A stretch of 54,027 nucleotides of DNA from Roseivirga sp. Its GTDB lineage: Bacteria > Bacteroidota > Bacteroidia > Cytophagales > Cyclobacteriaceae. Below, piece after piece: positions 36,165 to 45,289 of the stretch. Position numbers and translations under genes: made by a program. The stretch is from NCBI GenBank assembly GCA_029262895.1, contig JAJCYM010000044.1:1-54027 (forward strand), written 5' to 3'. Each line of letters begins with the position of its first letter. Position 1 is the first letter of the stretch. The notes beneath the pieces are model-generated. The model was not told the origin of the DNA. It saw only the letters and a program-made list of their open reading frames with translations, and did no database searches.

Positions 36165-36201
36165 AAATCAACTGATAAATCAAAAGATAACTATAGATAT
36201 C

Positions 36202-38592
36202 ATGACCAATAAATTTCAAAATTTAAAAGAACAATCCAGGGAGTTTGGCCAGCGCTGGGGAGAAAAAGTCGTTCGCCACAAGTGGCCTGTGCTAATAGGA
36301 ACGTTGCTGTTTGCCATGGTCTTTGCTGCTGGCGGACAAATGGGCTTTAACAGTGATTACCATGTTTTCTTTAGCGAAGACAATCCTCAACTTTTAGCCT
36401 ACGATGGTCTTCAAAATAAGTATACCAAAGATGACAACGTCTTTATTGTACTGGCACCAAAAGACGGTGAGGTATTTACACAAGAGACTTTAACTGCAAT
36501 TGAGGAACTGACTGCAGAGTCTTGGCAAACACCACATTCAAGTCGAGTAGATGCAATCACAAATTTCCAGTACACCAGGGCTATCGATGATGATCTATAT
36601 GTGGATGACTTGATTCAGGATGCTGCCAACAAGTCTGATGCAGAATTGGCGGAACTCAAAGAAATCGCTACTACCGATATAAGACTAGTCAAGCGACTCA
36701 TCAATGAAAAAGGTTCTGTAACAGCTGTAAATGTCACGGTTCGGCTTCCTACGCAAGACAATGGGGAAAGTGCTGAAGTAGCTGCTTTTGTCAGAAAAAT
36801 GGTGGCAGATATTGAGGCTAAATATCCTAATATCGAGACGCACCTGTCAGGTATGGTCATGATGAACAGCGCCTTTTTTGAAGCCTTCAGTCAGGATCTT
36901 ATGACTTTGACACCATTGATGTTCCTGATCATTATCATAACCATTCTGCTGACAACAAGAACCTTGTCAGGGACATTTGCAACTCTAATCGTCATCGCTC
37001 TTTCCATCATGACGGCTATGGGATTTGGAGCCCATACAGGGATAAGCCTAACCCCTCCATCTGGTGCTTTTATCAATATTATTCTTACACTGGCTGTGGC
37101 GGATAGTATACACGTGTTAATCACAGTAATCCAGCAGATGAAGAAAGGAGTTGCTAAGAAAGAGGCAATCGTTGAATCTTTGAGGCTCAACTTTATGCCT
37201 GTGTTCATTACCAGCATGACAACAATTATTGGTTTCCTATCAATGAATTTCTCTGATGCACCTCCATTTAGAGACCTGGGTAATTTGACAGCCGTTGGCA
37301 TGTTTGCAGCCTTCATCTACTCAACATTAACACTACCAGCATTGCTGGCAATTTTACCGGTGAAAATCAAGGTAAGCGCACCCAAGGAAGGAAGGCTACC
37401 ATTCTTAGAGCGCCTGGCAGAATTTGTCATCGCCAAAAAGAAACCAGTCATTATAGTATCAACTTTGTTCATTCTGATCAGCTCGGTTTTGGTTTTCAAA
37501 AACGAGTTAAATGATGAGTTCATTAAGTATTTCAGCAAGGACGTTCCCTTTCGAAGTGATACGGACTATATCTCTGATAATCTAACTGGAATCTACACCG
37601 TAGAATATTCAGTTGGCGCAGGAGAAGAAGGGGGTATTAATAACCCTGCTTACCTTGCTAAATTGAGGGAATTTGAGGATTGGCTCTATACCCAGGACGA
37701 AGTTATCCATGTAAATGCCTTTACGGAGGTGATGAAACAGGTGAACAAATCTATGCACGGTGATGATCCCGCTTATTATCGAATGCCAACAGAAAGGGAC
37801 GAGGCAGCCCAATACTTGCTGCTTTATGAAATGTCTCTACCCTTTGGACTGGATTTGAACAATCAGGTAAATGTAGACAAGTCTGAAACCAGGATGATCG
37901 TCACTATTAATAACATTCCGACACAAAGCATGCTCGCTTTCAATGATAGAGCAAAGGACTGGCTAGAGAACAATGCTCCAGAGCATATGTATTCTGATGG
38001 GGTGAGCAGTACAATGATGTTCGCTCATCTTTCAGAAAGACAAATTACCAGTATGATTCAGGGAACCATAATAGCTTTGATAATTATCTCTTTTGTACTG
38101 GGTTTTGCAATTCGAAGTGGCAAATTTGGTTTGATTAGTCTAATTCCAAACATTACCCCTGTTATTGCCGGTTTGGGCATGTGGGCGCTCATGTACGGAT
38201 ATATCAATATGGGTATTTCGATTGTTTTTGGAATGACATTGGGGATCATCGTGGATGATACTGTACACTTTCTATCGAAGTACCTGCGAGCAAGAAGAGA
38301 GTTGGGTAAATCACCGGAAGATGCTGTGCGTTATGCCTTTTCAACAGTGGGACAAGCCTTATTGGTTACAAGTTTTGTTCTTATCGCGGGCTTTCTGGTA
38401 CTGGCTCAATCAAGTTTCGGTTTGAATTCAGACATGGCCAAAATTACGGTGCTTATTATTGCCCTGGCCTTGATTCTTGACTTCTTGATGTTACCGGCCT
38501 TGCTTATGCTGGCACCGTCAAAAAGAGCCCAGGATGTAAAGGAAAAAACTATCAAATTAGAAACGAATTTAGATCCTGCCCCGGCAGTATAA
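36202..38592 (+). CDS. RND-superfamily exporter (MMPL/HpnN-like)
   Basis: A 796-residue protein with twelve predicted membrane helices in the 1+5 / 1+5 RND arrangement. Two large periplasmic loops follow helices 1 and 7. The repeated helix-4-type motifs are AVADSIHVLITVIQQM (Asp near 300) and IIVDDTVHFLSKYL (Asp near 686), typical of the MMPL/HpnN group that moves lipids or lipid-like molecules rather than of the AcrB drug pumps. It is shorter than AcrB (about 1050). No membrane-fusion protein is encoded; instead a LolA-like protein follows by 18 bp. Probably proton-driven lipid or lipoprotein export from the inner membrane. Confidence 0.93.
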   Translation: MTNKFQNLKEQSREFGQRWGEKVVRHKWPVLIGTLLFAMVFAAGGQMGFNSDYHVFFSEDNPQLLAYDGLQNKYTKDDNVFIVLAPKDGEVFTQETLTAIEELTAESWQTPHSSRVDAITNFQYTRAIDDDLYVDDLIQDAANKSDAELAELKEIATTDIRLVKRLINEKGSVTAVNVTVRLPTQDNGESAEVAAFVRKMVADIEAKYPNIETHLSGMVMMNSAFFEAFSQDLMTLTPLMFLIIIITILLTTRTLSGTFATLIVIALSIMTAMGFGAHTGISLTPPSGAFINIILTLAVADSIHVLITVIQQMKKGVAKKEAIVESLRLNFMPVFITSMTTIIGFLSMNFSDAPPFRDLGNLTAVGMFAAFIYSTLTLPALLAILPVKIKVSAPKEGRLPFLERLAEFVIAKKKPVIIVSTLFILISSVLVFKNELNDEFIKYFSKDVPFRSDTDYISDNLTGIYTVEYSVGAGEEGGINNPAYLAKLREFEDWLYTQDEVIHVNAFTEVMKQVNKSMHGDDPAYYRMPTERDEAAQYLLLYEMSLPFGLDLNNQVNVDKSETRMIVTINNIPTQSMLAFNDRAKDWLENNAPEHMYSDGVSSTMMFAHLSERQITSMIQGTIIALIIISFVLGFAIRSGKFGLISLIPNITPVIAGLGMWALMYGYINMGISIVFGMTLGIIVDDTVHFLSKYLRARRELGKSPEDAVRYAFSTVGQALLVTSFVLIAGFLVLAQSSFGLNSDMAKITVLIIALALILDFLMLPALLMLAPSKRAQDVKEKTIKLETNLDPAPAV

Positions 38593-38610
38593 ATACTTAA
38601 TCGCTTAGAA

Positions 38611-39393
38611 ATGAAAAGAACAATTTTGACATTAATAGGAGTAGCTGTAGCCGGAATGGTTTTGGCTCAATCTCCAGAACAAAGGGGCCTTGAAGTTGCG
38701 AAGGCCGCAGATAAATATGACGAAGGTTTTGGAAGTTCTGCCTCCAAACTGACCATGGTGCTTACGAACAAACAAGGCCAGGAAAGCACACGCTTTATGA
38801 GCAATCAGACATTGGAATTGACCGAAGATGGTGATAAGTCGCTGATTGTATTTAACAGCCCAAGGGATGTTAAAGGCACAGCAACATTGACCTATACCCA
38901 TAAGCAAGGTTCAGATGATCAATGGCTTTATTTACCAGCCATAAGCAGGGTGAAAAGAATCTCTTCTAACAATAAGTCCGGCCCATTTATGGGCAGCGAG
39001 TTTGCCTATGAAGATTTGTCTTCTCAGGAAGTAGAAAAGTATACTTACAAGTTTCTTAAAGAAGAGCAGATCAACGGAGTGAGTGCTCTCGTAGTCGAAA
39101 GAGACCCTGTAGACGTGAAATCCGGGTATACCCGGCAGATAGTCTGGTACAATAAGGACAATTACAGGCTCGAGCAAATAGAATTTTACGATCGAAAGAA
39201 TGCACTCCTCAAAACCTTAGCCTATTCGGATTATAAGGTCTATAAGGAAAAGCATTGGAGAGCTAGCCAAATGGAGATGACCAATCACCAAACCGGCAAA
39301 AAGACAAAGCTGATATTCGATGAGTATAACTTTGGCTTGAACTTAAAAGAGGAGGACTTTTCTCAGAATAGTCTGAAGAGAGCAAGCAGATAG
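38611..39393 (+). CDS. LolA-like outer-membrane lipoprotein-sorting protein
   Basis: A 260-residue protein with a signal peptide (1-19, VLAQ). It has the COG2834-type, LolA-like concave beta-sheet pattern: RFMSNQTLELTEDGDKSLIV, FNSPRDVKGTATLTY, DDQWLYLPAISRVKRISSNN, GSEFAYEDLSSQEVEKYTY. Such proteins encoded with MMPL-type RND exporters are thought to shuttle a lipid across the periplasm. It lies between the exporter and the outer-membrane protein in one operon, and its stop codon touches a possible GTG start of the next frame (TAGTG). Confidence 0.92.
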   Translation: MKRTILTLIGVAVAGMVLAQSPEQRGLEVAKAADKYDEGFGSSASKLTMVLTNKQGQESTRFMSNQTLELTEDGDKSLIVFNSPRDVKGTATLTYTHKQGSDDQWLYLPAISRVKRISSNNKSGPFMGSEFAYEDLSSQEVEKYTYKFLKEEQINGVSALVVERDPVDVKSGYTRQIVWYNKDNYRLEQIEFYDRKNALLKTLAYSDYKVYKEKHWRASQMEMTNHQTGKKTKLIFDEYNFGLNLKEEDFSQNSLKRASR

Positions 39394-39419
39394 TGCAGTT
39401 GGAAAGTCAAAAAGAAGTT

Positions 39420-40634
39420 ATGATTTCTAAATCAAGCTCAAACTGGTGGGGAAGCCTATTCTCCATCAGTTTACTTTTAATTCTTGCCCTTCCAACCCAT
39501 GCCCAGGAAGACGATGGTACTTTTTCCGAGTTTTCGGGCTATGTGGGCTTTGATCACCGCCAGTTTTTCAGTGATGGTCTTTATCCAGGGCAAAAAAACA
39601 GTTACCCTTCCTTTGTTTTCCAACCCGAGTATCTCTACGAATGGAACAAAGGAGATGATAGAATCAAGTTCATTGGCTTCGGAAGACTAGACAGAGACAA
39701 GAGAAGGACACACTTTGATGTTCGCGAGCTCTACTATCAGAAAGTCAAAGGAAACTGGGAACTGAGTGTCGGGTTAAAAAAGGTTTTCTGGGGAGTTACT
39801 GAATCTGCCCATTTGGTAGATATCATTAATCAAACTGACTTTGTGGAGAGTTTTGATGGAGAGGAAAAATTGGGGCAGCCCATGGTTCAGTTCTCCTATA
39901 CAACCGGGATTGGCACTTTCGACCTTTTCTATCTACCCTATTCCAGAAAGCGAGTTTTTCCAGGATCAAAAGGAAGGTTAAGAACATCGTTTATCATTGA
40001 CAATGGTGACGTGAGCTTTGAGTCCCAAGCTGAGGAAACCAGGCCCACTTTTGCTGCGCGCTGGTCTGCTTTTGTTGGTCCCTTTGACATTGGTGTGTCT
40101 CAATTTCATGGTACAGGTCGTGAGCCGTTCTTTGCCAACAATGGGGGTAATTTTCAATTGCTCTATGGCATTATTGATCAAACGGGAATAGACCTTCAAG
40201 CCACTATGGGGCCTGTCCTTTGGAAAGTGGAGAGCATTGTCAGAAAAAGTAATTTTCAGGATATGTGGGCCATTGCTGCCGGTTTGGAATACACCTTCTC
40301 CAACATTGGTAACTCAGGACTGGACATTGGCATTGTAGGTGAATACCTGCATGACGACCGGGGTAACCTGGCTTTCAGTAGTTTGGATAACGATGTCTTT
40401 GCAGGTGCACGCTTTGCCTTCAATGATACTCAAAGCACAGAGTTTCTAATTGGGGGTATCTTCGACCTGGAGAAAAGCACCAAACTATTCAGTTTTGAAG
40501 GGAGCCGTAGGCTCGGCAATTCCTGGAAAGCCGAAATAGAGATGAGGCTTTTTAGCGATGTTGCCCCCACTGAGTTTTTGAATTTTGTTAGAAAGGATAG
40601 CTTTCTGCAATTCAGTTTGAACAAGTATTTCTAA
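39420..40634 (+). CDS. Outer-membrane beta-barrel protein of the RND operon
   Basis: About 404 residues from the ATG at 39420; an in-frame GTG at 39393 that overlaps the previous stop would add nine residues. Signal peptide ends at PTHAQ. The mature protein alternates short hydrophobic and polar strands (FSGYVGFDHRQFFSDG, IKFIGFGRLDRD, FDVRELYYQKVKGNWELSVG, KKVFWGVTES) and ends with a terminal Phe (FLQFSLNKYF), the usual barrel signal. A porin or outer-membrane endpoint for the exported molecule is likely. DUF1302-like proteins play that place in comparable proteobacterial operons; I cannot confirm homology. Confidence 0.83.
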   Translation: MISKSSSNWWGSLFSISLLLILALPTHAQEDDGTFSEFSGYVGFDHRQFFSDGLYPGQKNSYPSFVFQPEYLYEWNKGDDRIKFIGFGRLDRDKRRTHFDVRELYYQKVKGNWELSVGLKKVFWGVTESAHLVDIINQTDFVESFDGEEKLGQPMVQFSYTTGIGTFDLFYLPYSRKRVFPGSKGRLRTSFIIDNGDVSFESQAEETRPTFAARWSAFVGPFDIGVSQFHGTGREPFFANNGGNFQLLYGIIDQTGIDLQATMGPVLWKVESIVRKSNFQDMWAIAAGLEYTFSNIGNSGLDIGIVGEYLHDDRGNLAFSSLDNDVFAGARFAFNDTQSTEFLIGGIFDLEKSTKLFSFEGSRRLGNSWKAEIEMRLFSDVAPTEFLNFVRKDSFLQFSLNKYF

Positions 40635-40694
40635 AGCTCAGTAATCATATAAACAAGGAAGAAATCTGAAAAGTAACAAAATAAAAGACACCAC

Positions 40695-40729
40695 CCTGCC
40701 TTTGCCGAAACGGCTACGTGCAGGCAGGC
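40695..40729 (+). repeat. REP-like palindromic unit, inverted copy of 29785-29819
   Basis: The 35 bases are the exact reverse complement of 29785-29819. Ends CCTGCCT and AGGCAGG pair, and internal GCCG/CGGC can pair as well. Exact identity at two sites 11 kb apart suggests an active or recently active dispersed repeat. Confidence 0.8.
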
Positions 40730-41030
40730 GTCAAAACCATCGAGTCAGCGTAACACATTACACAAATTACCTAGGTCGATGGTCACACTGACCGTGGACG
40801 CCCTCCCTCCTTGTTGGATATGTGAGGAGTCAGAAAGTAGAAACAAAAGCCACGGGTTCAACAAAAGAACGGTTTACGAGTACAGTCCGCCCTTTGGAAT
40901 TTGTTATTTGTGTTTTGGAATTTTGAAAAGAGATGCTTCGTGCCTCAGCAAAAGAAAGGATAACGTACAAAGACCGTTTTCCTATTCTGAGGAACGAAGA
41001 ATCTCATCTGAGACCTTACCCGTAATGATC

Positions 41031-41065
41031 AAAAAAAAAGCTGCCTTTTACAAGACAGCCTCTTT
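41031..41065 (-). terminator. Intrinsic terminator of rho
   Basis: On the minus strand GCTGTCTT pairs with AAGGCAGC around GTAA, followed by nine T. It lies about 25 bp past the rho stop codon. Confidence 0.88.
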
Positions 41066-41086
41066 TCTTTAGAAATCGTTTATATT

Positions 41087-42691
41087 TTACCCGTTCATAG
41101 AAATCAAGAACTCTTCGTTGTTTTGAGTTCCTTTCATTCTTTGAAGTAGCAATTCCATAGCCTCGTTGGCATTCATATCTGCCATGAATTTTCTCAAAAT
41201 CCAAATACGCTGCAGCTCTTCTTTGCTCATCAACAAGTCTTCTCTTCTTGTACCCGATGCAACTACATCGATAGCAGGATAAATACGCTTGTTGGATAGT
41301 TTTCTGTCCAATTGCAGTTCCATGTTACCCGTACCTTTGAATTCTTCAAAGATCACTTCGTCCATCTTAGAACCAGTTTCAATCAGTGCGGTAGCTATAA
41401 TAGATAACGAACCTCCGTGCTCTACATTCCTAGCTGCTCCAAAGAAACGCTTAGGCTTGTGCAACGCATTGGCGTCTACACCACCAGAAAGAATCTTTCC
41501 AGATGACGGCACCACCGTGTTATAAGCTCTTGCCAAACGTGTGATTGAGTCAAGAAGTATCACTACATCATGACCACATTCCACCATTCGCTTGGCTTTC
41601 TCCAGCACGATGTTAGACACTTTAACGTGACGATCAGCCTGCTCATCAAAAGTAGAAGATACCACTTCAGCTTTTACGCTTCTAGCCATATCCGTTACTT
41701 CTTCAGGACGTTCATCAATCAATAAAATGATTAAGTATATCTCAGGGTGGTTTTCAGCAATAGCATTCGCTATTTCCTTCAAGAGCACCGTTTTACCAGT
41801 TTTAGGCTGAGCGACAATCATTCCCCTTTGGCCTTTACCAATAGGTGCAAACATGTCCATAACCCTGGTAGAGTATCTACTTGGCTTAGAACTCAGTTTG
41901 ATTTGCTCTTCAGGGAAAAGTGGTGTCAGGTATTCGAAAGGAACCCTGTCACGAATTTCTTCGGTGGTCTTACCGTTTACAGACTCAACTCTTAAAAGAG
42001 CAAAGTACTTCTCACCTTCTTTAGGAGGTCTGATCTGACCTAACACTGTATCGCCAGTTTTCAATCCAAAAAGCTTGATTTGAGAAGGTGACACATAAAT
42101 ATCATCAGGACTTGCCAGGTAATTGTAGTCAGAAGATCTCAAGAAACCGTAGCCATCTTGCATAATCTCTAAAACACCTTCGCTTTCAATCAGTCCATCA
42201 AAATCTTTGATATCCTGATTAAATGGTTTCGCTGGTCTTCTGTCTTTACGATCATCTCTCCTGTCGTCCTTACGATCATCCTTCCTATCGTCTTTGCGAT
42301 CATCCCTTCGATTGTCTTTGCGGTCGCCTCGCCTGTCGTCACGACCCCGCGGTTTGTCACCAGATTTCTCTTCTTTGGATGATTCCGCTTTCTTTTCGGT
42401 TTTTTCATCCGTTTTTCCTGTTTGAGCTTCATCTTTCCGCTCAACATTCTCTCTTTTAGGCCTTCCTTTTCCTGATTTCTTGGGTTCTTCAGTAGGAGCC
42501 TCTTCTTGATTTTCTTCTGGAGCATCCGCTTTCTTTGGAAGCTCACTTTCTGGCGTTATGGCTTGTTGATCCAAAATCTTGTAGATAAGATCTTGTTTGG
42601 CGAGTTTTTTGTAATTCTTTACGCCTAACGCCTCGGCTAGCTCTTTCAGTTCAGAAAGAAGCCTCACCTTCAATTCTTCAATAGTGTGCAT
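41087..42691 (-). CDS. rho: Transcription termination factor Rho
   Basis: A 534-residue protein from the ATG at 42691 ([20 protein letters not shown]), the normal Rho N-terminal domain start; an open frame to 42811 adds 40 residues with no Rho similarity. After the first domain (to about 45) comes a low-complexity acidic/basic insertion of some 110 residues, including repeated R-K-D-D units. The cold-shock-like RNA-binding domain follows ([20 protein letters not shown]). Then comes the hexameric ATPase: Walker A in [15 protein letters not shown], Walker B in [17 protein letters not shown]-loop and R-loop in [20 protein letters not shown]. It ends with the usual EFLISMNG. Divergent from serS. 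Confidence 0.97.
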   Translation of the reverse strand: MHTIEELKVRLLSELKELAEALGVKNYKKLAKQDLIYKILDQQAITPESELPKKADAPEENQEEAPTEEPKKSGKGRPKRENVERKDEAQTGKTDEKTEKKAESSKEEKSGDKPRGRDDRRGDRKDNRRDDRKDDRKDDRKDDRRDDRKDRRPAKPFNQDIKDFDGLIESEGVLEIMQDGYGFLRSSDYNYLASPDDIYVSPSQIKLFGLKTGDTVLGQIRPPKEGEKYFALLRVESVNGKTTEEIRDRVPFEYLTPLFPEEQIKLSSKPSRYSTRVMDMFAPIGKGQRGMIVAQPKTGKTVLLKEIANAIAENHPEIYLIILLIDERPEEVTDMARSVKAEVVSSTFDEQADRHVKVSNIVLEKAKRMVECGHDVVILLDSITRLARAYNTVVPSSGKILSGGVDANALHKPKRFFGAARNVEHGGSLSIIATALIETGSKMDEVIFEEFKGTGNMELQLDRKLSNKRIYPAIDVVASGTRREDLLMSKEELQRIWILRKFMADMNANEAMELLLQRMKGTQNNEEFLISMNG

Positions 42692-42946
42692 GTAGTAATT
42701 ATAAATTGGGGAATCCCCTGTCAAGGGATTAGTAATGAAATTGTGATTTAAATAGTTAGATTTTTTACTATGAGATGAAACACGGAATTGTTTCCTTTCA
42801 TCTAAGGACATTGCAAGTATATGCTATCCTAGCAAACTTATCAAGCAATTGAACGCAAATTTACCTATTTGGGTTACTCCCTGTCCAATTTCACGTAATC
42901 TTTGAGTCTAATTGGTTTACTTTGCTGCTCAAAATCAGAAATTACC

Positions 42947-44218
42947 ATGCTTCAGGTCAGCTACATCGTTGAGAATAAGGAAAAAGTCATTGCAGGCTTG
43001 CAAAAACGAAATATACCTCAGGTTCAAGATATCCTGAATGAGGTAATAATACTCGATGAAAAAAGAAGGAATACGCAACTGACGCTCGATCAAAATTTAG
43101 CGGAGGCCAATACCATAGCAAAACAAATTGGCGCCCTTATGAAGGAGGGTAAGAGAGCCGAGGCGGAGGGCATAAAACAACGCACTTCAGAGCTTAAAGC
43201 TACCAACAAACAGCTTTCTGAGGAGCTAGAGGCCACCAAGCAGTCACTACTTAAAGCACTCTACAATATCCCTAATGTTCCACACGATTCCGTACCTCTC
43301 GGAAACTCTGAGGAGGACAACGAAGAGGTATCGAGGCATGGCAATTTACCCGCTCTTGGAGATCATGCAATGCCACATTGGGATCTCATTAAGAAATATG
43401 ACATTATAGATTTTGAGCTCGGCATAAAAATCACTGGAGCCGGATTCCCGGTATACAAAGGCAAAGGGGCCCGACTGCAACGCGCTTTGATCAATTTCTT
43501 TTTGGATGAGGCTACCAGCGCGGGTTATGGCGAAGTGCAGCCGCCCATTGTGGTCAACGAGGCCTCAGGCTATGGCACAGGACAATTGCCAGACAAAGAA
43601 GGGCAGATGTACCACATCGGAAATGAGAATCTATATTTGATTCCAACCGCTGAAGTTCCCATCACGAACCTCTATCGGGACGTAATTGTGGATCAAAATG
43701 ATTTGCCTATTAAACACGTAGGCTTCACCCCTTGTTTCAGAAGAGAAGCAGGCAGTTGGGGTGCTCATGTTAGGGGCCTCAATAGATTGCATCAGTTTGA
43801 CAAGGTGGAGATTGTTCAGGTTAGAAAGCCAGAGGAGTCATATCAGGCCTTGGAAGAAATGTGCAGCCATGTTGAAGGCCTGCTGAAAAAACTTCAATTG
43901 CCATACAGAATTTTGAGACTCTGCGCTGGCGATTTAGGATTTACCTCCGTGTTGACATTCGACTTTGAAGTATATTCTGCTGCGCAGAAAAAATGGCTTG
44001 AAGTGAGTTCAGTCAGTAATTTTGAAACCTATCAGGCCAATCGCCTTAAACTTAGGTTCAAAGGTCCTGATAAAAAGACGCAACTGCTCCATACACTAAA
44101 TGGTAGTGCTTTGGCCCTACCAAGAATTTTGGCAGCTATCCTGGAAAATAATCAAGACGAAACCGGAATAGTGATCCCCGAGGTATTGAGGCCATATACA
44201 GGCTTTGATAGAATTTAG
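42947..44218 (+). CDS. serS: Seryl-tRNA synthetase
   Basis: A 423-residue protein from the ATG at 42947 (MLQVSYIVENKEKVIAGL); an open frame to 42902 lacks family residues. The N-terminal coiled-coil arm that binds the tRNA long variable arm spans about 25-105. Class II motifs: motif 1 in GARLQRALINFFLDEATSAG, the serine-binding TAEVPITNLY, motif 2 FTPCFRREAGSWG, and motif 3 in LNGSALALPRILAAILENNQ. It charges tRNA-Ser in the cytoplasm. Length matches the bacterial norm. No T-box-like leader is visible upstream. Confidence 0.97.
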   Translation: MLQVSYIVENKEKVIAGLQKRNIPQVQDILNEVIILDEKRRNTQLTLDQNLAEANTIAKQIGALMKEGKRAEAEGIKQRTSELKATNKQLSEELEATKQSLLKALYNIPNVPHDSVPLGNSEEDNEEVSRHGNLPALGDHAMPHWDLIKKYDIIDFELGIKITGAGFPVYKGKGARLQRALINFFLDEATSAGYGEVQPPIVVNEASGYGTGQLPDKEGQMYHIGNENLYLIPTAEVPITNLYRDVIVDQNDLPIKHVGFTPCFRREAGSWGAHVRGLNRLHQFDKVEIVQVRKPEESYQALEEMCSHVEGLLKKLQLPYRILRLCAGDLGFTSVLTFDFEVYSAAQKKWLEVSSVSNFETYQANRLKLRFKGPDKKTQLLHTLNGSALALPRILAAILENNQDETGIVIPEVLRPYTGFDRI

Positions 44219-44332
44219 ATTGACGGGGAGCCCACGATAAGGCTTCATCAAAATGTCCCTCTAAACTTTCCATTCGTAATTTCTTTTTTGAAATTGTAGG
44301 CCGATGATTAAGCTTGCTTCAGGCATACGATT

Positions 44333-44803
44333 ATGATTATAAGAAAAGGCATCCGTTCAGACCTTCCCTCAGTTTTTGGCCTGATCGAAGAACTGGCTGA
44401 ATATGAAAAAGGACTTCATGAGGTCAAGAATTCTGTAGAAAGAATGGAAGAAGATGGTTTTGGCAAAAACCCAATCTTTGAATTTTTTGTAGCAGAACAC
44501 GATGGCAACATCATCGGTACTGCCATTTATTATTTTCGATACTCCACCTGGAAAGGCAAGTGCTTCTACCTGGAAGATTTGGTGGTGAGTGAATCAGAAC
44601 GTGGACACGGTGCCGGCAAAAAGCTATTTGATGCAATAGTTATGGAGGCAAGAGAAACCAACTGCAAAGTAGTGACCTGGCAAGTGTTGGATTGGAACGA
44701 ACCCGCCATTCGATTCTACAAAAAATTGAATGCCCACCTGGATGGGGAATGGATTAATTGTAGGCTCAATGAAGAGCAAATTCAGAATTATACAACTGAT
44801 TGA
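44333..44803 (+). CDS. GNAT-family N-acetyltransferase
   Basis: A 156-residue protein. The acetyl-CoA loop is VVSESERGHGAGKKLFDAI, following beta-4 FYLEDLVV. Motif B is WQVLDWNEPAIRFYKKLNAH. The overall pattern (AEYEKG near residue 22, YYFRYSTWKGKCFYLED) is that of diamine/spermidine-type (SAT1-like) acetyltransferases, so a small amine substrate is likely. Its last 16 bases overlap the 3' end of the convergent DUF4286 gene. Confidence 0.92.
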   Translation: MIIRKGIRSDLPSVFGLIEELAEYEKGLHEVKNSVERMEEDGFGKNPIFEFFVAEHDGNIIGTAIYYFRYSTWKGKCFYLEDLVVSESERGHGAGKKLFDAIVMEARETNCKVVTWQVLDWNEPAIRFYKKLNAHLDGEWINCRLNEEQIQNYTTD

Positions 44804-45093
44804 AGCACTGTTCTAAAGGCCACAAACTTATTGGCAAATTTTTCCTGATGCTCCTGCTGTAGCTTCTCAGCAAAGTTCTCCTGATACACCTGCAAATTGT
44901 CCATGGACTTGGCGAAATATTGTATGGAAAAAGAGGTCGATCGAGGGTCGTCATGGCTCAATACTTCAAAGAACTTATGGTCAATAAATTGACCCGTGGC
45001 AATAACGTCAGGTATATGAACCTCACTCATCCAGCTCTTCCATTCATCCTCAATAACTTTGTCAATCGCGATGGTCACATTATATAGAATCAT
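44788..45093 (-). CDS. DUF4286-family protein
   Basis: A 101-residue protein with the DUF4286 pattern: MILYNVTIAIDKVIEDEWKS, HIPDVIATGQFIDHKFFEVL, SFSIQYFAKSMDNL. The alpha-beta ferredoxin-like fold resembles antibiotic-monooxygenase-type small proteins, but no catalytic function is known. It overlaps the GNAT gene tail to tail by 16 bases. Confidence 0.9.
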   Translation of the reverse strand: MILYNVTIAIDKVIEDEWKSWMSEVHIPDVIATGQFIDHKFFEVLSHDDPRSTSFSIQYFAKSMDNLQVYQENFAEKLQQEHQEKFANKFVAFRTVLQSVV

Positions 45094-45202
45094 GAGAAAT
45101 GAGTTTTGTGGTACTTTAATTTCAATATAGAAAACATTTTTCTGAGGCTCAGTTTTTATCTATCAAAGGTAAGTCCTATTAACGTACAGGCTGAAATCAA
45201 GA

Positions 45203-45254
45203 AGACCATCGATAGCTGAACCAAGGTATCCCATGGCTCTCGTATCGATGGTCT
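45203..45254. repeat. Perfect 12-bp inverted repeat with 28-nt loop
   Basis: AGACCATCGATA (45203-45214) is matched exactly by TATCGATGGTCT (45243-45254). It lies 35 bp past the metalloprotease stop, in the 196-bp gap before the DUF4286 gene. No U-run follows on either strand. It may be an mRNA 3'-end stabiliser or a protein-binding site. Confidence 0.65.
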
Positions 45255-45289
45255 CCGTCCTTATTAATCTAAGGAGGTCAATCTAATTC

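Larger units (their letters stand above)
40635..41086. other. 452-bp gene-free region with repeat remnants
   Basis: Apart from the REP-like unit (40695-40729) and the rho terminator at the right end, I see only remnants. There are two TTTGGAATTT copies (40893-40902 and 40914-40923), a small GGTCA/TGACC hairpin near 40781-40793, and a stretch (about 40930-41010) resembling decayed Bacteroidota intergenic repeats. A 97-codon plus-strand frame (40779-41072) runs through the terminator and has no recognisable features. Confidence 0.6.

Noticed and set aside
40779-41072. 97-codon open frame on the plus strand
   Set aside because: It runs through decayed repeats and the rho terminator, has no ribosome-binding site and no plausible domain.
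41030-41086. tRNA or small RNA next to rho
   Set aside because: The only structure is the terminator hairpin with T-run; no cloverleaf could be drawn in this or any other gap.
42692-42811. 40-residue N-terminal extension of Rho
   Set aside because: No similarity to Rho N-termini; the ATG at 42691 begins the standard domain.
42692-42946. Possible T-box or tRNA-type leader before serS
   Set aside because: No T-box sequence or specifier-loop structure visible, and T-boxes are not expected in this phylum.
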